Source of the DNA: Priapulus caudatus
Taxonomy: Eukaryota; Priapulida; Priapulimorpha; Priapulimorphida; Priapulidae
Direction of reading: 5' to 3'
Length of the DNA: 33,541 bases
NCBI RefSeq assembly: GCF_000485595.1
Contig: NW_014577283.1
Span: 378,052-411,592, forward strand
Below the pieces are notes generated by a model. It was given only the letters and a program-made list of their open reading frames with translations. It was not told the origin of the DNA and did not search any database. The translations under genes and the position numbers were made by a program. Below, piece after piece: positions 30,896-33,541 of the stretch (its first letter is position 1; the number at the start of each line of letters is the position of its first letter).

Positions 30896-31560
30896 CGCAG
30901 TTATCATATTAGCTGACGTAACCATTGTATTAGCTAACGTAGACATTGTATAAGCTGACGTAGCCATTGTATTAGATAACGTAGACATTGTATTAGCTAA
31001 CGTAGACATTGTATAAGCTAACGTAGACATTGTATAAGCTATAACGTAGACATTGTATACGCTAACGTAGACATTGTATAAGCTAACGTAGACATTGTAT
31101 AAGCTATAACGTAGACATTGTATAAGCTAACGTAGACATTGTATAAGCTATAACGTAGACATTGTATAAGCTAACGTATACATTGTATAAGCTAACGTAG
31201 ACAATGTATGAGTTAACGTAGACATTGTATAAGCTGACGTAGCCATTGTATAAGCGAATGTAGATATTGTATAAGCTAGCGTAGCCATTGCATAAGCTAA
31301 CATAGTCATTGTATTAGCTAACTTAGTTATTGTATTAGCTGAGGCAGTCATTGTATTAGCTGACGCCGTCATTGTGTTAGCTGACGCAGTCATTGTATTA
31401 GCTGACGCAGTCATTGTATTAGCTGACGCAGTCATTGTATTAGCTTAAGTAGTCTTTATATCTGATTACGTAGTCATTGTATTAGCTTATGTAGTCATTG
31501 TATTAGCTTACGTAGTCATTGTATTAGCTGTTGTATAGCCGTTGCGTTATTTCACTTATT
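30896..31560. repeat. 21-bp satellite, second array
   Basis: Same unit, same order of unit variants and same flanks (ATCCGCAGTTATCATATTAG at the start, GCCGTTGCGTTATTTCACTT at the end) as the first array. It was therefore copied together with the receptor fragment rather than arising separately. Confidence 0.95.
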
Positions 31561-32017
31561 TGATGTAGTCATTGTACTTTTCCCCATCAAAATTACGCAC
31601 AAGAATAGAAACAATACTCCCTGCAATAAAAACAACGACTCCGTAAATAGAAAACGCCAATAATAACTGGAAAAATTCGCTATAGATCATATGCATTTAT
31701 TTCGTAAATACAAAAATACATTTAATATCAGAAACCCTAACATGAAAAATAGTAAGCGTACTATGACTAATGTTTAGCACTTTTGTAAATGAAAACAACT
31801 TAATCTAAAATAGAAAGATTTCCGTAAACAGCAAACACCAACAGTAAAAGGGAAACCGTTACTTAGAAAATGTACCGTGCTCTGAATGAATCAGACAGTA
31901 TTCCGACATGAAAAGAATGAGACAGCACAATCTGGAATTGAAAGTTCCCATCCGTAAACAGAAAAGTAAACTTACCTCAGCGGTAACATTGATTTAACGA
32001 TGTGCGTGCCTGTTTGA
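31561..32017. other. AT-rich sequence, no gene; AATAAA at 31625-31630
   Basis: Unique AT-rich DNA. AATAAA at 31625-31630 is the first polyadenylation-like signal I noted downstream of both receptor copies. Confidence 0.45.
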
Positions 32018-32048
<31 letters not shown>

Positions 32049-32068
32049 TGTGCGTGCGTGTGCGCGAG
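32018..32068. repeat. GT/GC microsatellite
   Basis: GTGTGTGTGC followed by GTGC units. Confidence 0.85.
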
Positions 32069-32549
32069 TTTTCTGTTTATAGATGTGAATTCTCAATCCC
32101 AAATTGTGCTTTTTCTAAAAAAAAGCACTACACGTTAGACATAGTACGGTTTCGATTTTTCATGTCAAGTTTTCTGATTGTAGATCTAGTATTGTTGATA
32201 TTCTTAGTCTATGCAATGTAATGCTCCTCCTTCCCTGCTCCCACCTCTGTCCTCTTTGTGGTTACAATACAAACCGAGGTTTAATATTTTATTCAAATTT
32301 TACTGTGATTAATTTTCCGGATTCCCTTATGGGCAATCGGCTAGACGTGGCTACTCCAGCATCCCAAACAGGAGTCTCGCAAATAGGCATCGCTCGTTTC
32401 TTAGTTTCATGCTGCTCATTACAGCATGTTCATACTGTTCTGTACGTACCTGCTGACTAACCCTTCCAGACTGGGCTCGGGCTGAACCTGACGAGGCTGC
32501 GAGACTAACGTAAATCGACTACATGCAAGTCTTTCGATATGTAACCATT
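32069..32549. other. No gene seen
   Basis: Two short open frames (67 and 79 codons) are present without recognisable features. Confidence 0.45.
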
Positions 32550-32870
32550 TCTTGGGACTAGGCTCGGCCCAGCTCCCCCTCCTCCACCTTGCCCCTCCTT
32601 CTCTACCTTCTTCCTGCTGCACCGTCTACCTATCCGCTTGCACTCCTCCCTCTCTTCTTCTACCCCGCCGTCCTCCTCCTTTCCCCTTCTCACTTCTCTA
32701 CCGCCCCCTGTACCTAACTCCCCTTCCTCTATCACCTCCCCTCCTCCTTTCTCTATCACCTCGGCTCCCCTCCTCCTTCTTCTATCACCTCCCCTTTCCC
32801 CCTCTCGATCATCCTTTCCCCATCCTTCTCTCTTGATTTCCTGCACCTCAATTAAGTACACTCCCTTCTC
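32550..32870. repeat. Pyrimidine-rich low-complexity tract
   Basis: Repeated CTCCTCC, CCCCTTCC and TCTATCACCTC segments, almost purine-free for long stretches. Frames here are Pro/Ser/Leu-rich artefacts. Confidence 0.88.
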
Positions 32871-32990
32871 TCTGCGCCTCCCTTGTGCCCAACCTGCTGT
32901 ACTGGGCTCCTCGTAGCAAACGGGAGTTTACTATTTGCAATCAATTATCGTCGGACAAATTTTCCGCGTGATTAATTTCCCTGTGACCAG

Positions 32991-33402
32991 TTTCCAGTGC
33001 ACCCAGCTACTGATGGATCGCTCTATTGAATGTACAAGATATATGCCACCATATATCGAGAAACACTGAGAAAAAACTCGAAAAGTGGGAGAGCATAAAA
33101 AGGGTAAAACCCGATCAACTACTTAATACTAGTACACGTATAAATATAGTTTAATCGCTAACAGTAAAAGGGTACAACAAGTCGTTATATATATATCACA
33201 TTGAATAGCAGGTGGTCTATGTAATTGCACCCTTTCACTGTTAACAATAAAAACACTGCCCGTTGGCAATGCAGATAGAGGCGGCAGCCGGAACTTAAAT
33301 AACAAGTAAGAATATCACTGCTTCTCTCCTACTTAGCATCTTCTTTGTGAGCGTGTTGGAAGACGCAGTTTCCAGTGCCCCCAGCTACGGATGGATCGCT
33401 CT
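32991..33402. repeat. Direct repeat pair, 34 bp, 378 bp apart
   Basis: TTTCCAGTGCACCCAGCTAC at 32991 and TTTCCAGTGCCCCCAGCTAC at 33369 start two 34-bp copies (to 33024 and 33402) with two mismatches. The rest of the interval is AT-rich and without a gene. This may be the edge of a longer tandem repeat. Confidence 0.7.
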
Positions 33403-33454
33403 TGGAATATATATACGAGACATATGATGCCACTGTAGTATCTAGAATTTTTAT

Positions 33455-33506
33455 TATAAATGTTATAGTATATATTATATAGTATATAAGTATACATAAT
33501 AAATAT

Positions 33507-33537
<31 letters not shown>

Positions 33538-33541
33538 AGTG
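33455..33541. repeat. AT/TATA low-complexity end
   Basis: TATA-rich sequence ending in a (TA)n run that reaches the window edge. Confidence 0.85.

Noticed and set aside
29818-31435. Two minus-strand frames of a heptapeptide repeat (MTASANT)
   Set aside because: The 21-bp satellite unit is a multiple of three, so a 7-residue repeat appears automatically; 23-bp units break it and there is no start context.
29660-31560. CRISPR-like array
   Set aside because: Units are contiguous 21-mers with no unique spacers, in an animal genome.

Overview
The window is nuclear DNA from an animal, most likely a marine invertebrate; I cannot name the species. The grounds are a spliced membrane adenylyl cyclase gene, a rhodopsin-type seven-transmembrane receptor, a BEL/Pao LTR retrotransposon, a hAT transposon with introns, TTAGGG-type interstitial telomere repeats and dense microsatellites. 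It carries one 210-N gap (18802-19011) and a single N at 30229.

Layout. Positions 1 to about 10.6 kb belong to one adenylyl cyclase gene on the minus strand. Two exons (10251-10559 and 1838-1949) join in phase to give the start of the first cyclase domain, and the 8.3 kb intron between them is full of simple repeats (GT/AC, TATACCTA, TA, GA). That intron also holds a small inverted-repeat element (2676-2921) with a telomere-like array inside. From 11.4 to 20.2 kb, on the minus strand, lie two broken copies (A and B) of an uncharacterised protein family with paired C-x2-C...H-x3-C modules. Copy A is interrupted by a degenerate 6.5 kb BEL/Pao element (12329 to beyond 18801). Copy B ends in a GTACGTGCGT-type minisatellite that contains internal inversions. 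From 20.9 to 21.1 kb there are two more telomere-like arrays. From 21.7 to 24.6 kb lies a decayed hAT transposon on the plus strand. Next come a trinucleotide-type repeat, a cluster of CCAATAT half-sites, a second block of the GTACGTGCGT minisatellite, and the C-terminal half of the same uncharacterised family (copy C, plus strand, four in-frame stops, no frameshift). From 26.9 to 27.7 kb a tandem duplication carries a 454 bp MITE in one unit only.

From 28.6 to 31.6 kb an intact one-exon receptor gene is followed by a 21-bp satellite. The second half of the gene plus the satellite is then repeated as a pseudogene. The remainder is AT-rich or pyrimidine-rich DNA without recognisable genes.

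The only host genes I can support are the adenylyl cyclase (partial) and the receptor. They sit on opposite strands about 18 kb apart, with mobile and repeat DNA between them. I see no operon-like or jointly regulated system. The most unusual content is the repeat architecture: telomere arrays carried by a mobile element, the minisatellite flanking both halves of one gene family, and the duplicated receptor-plus-satellite block.
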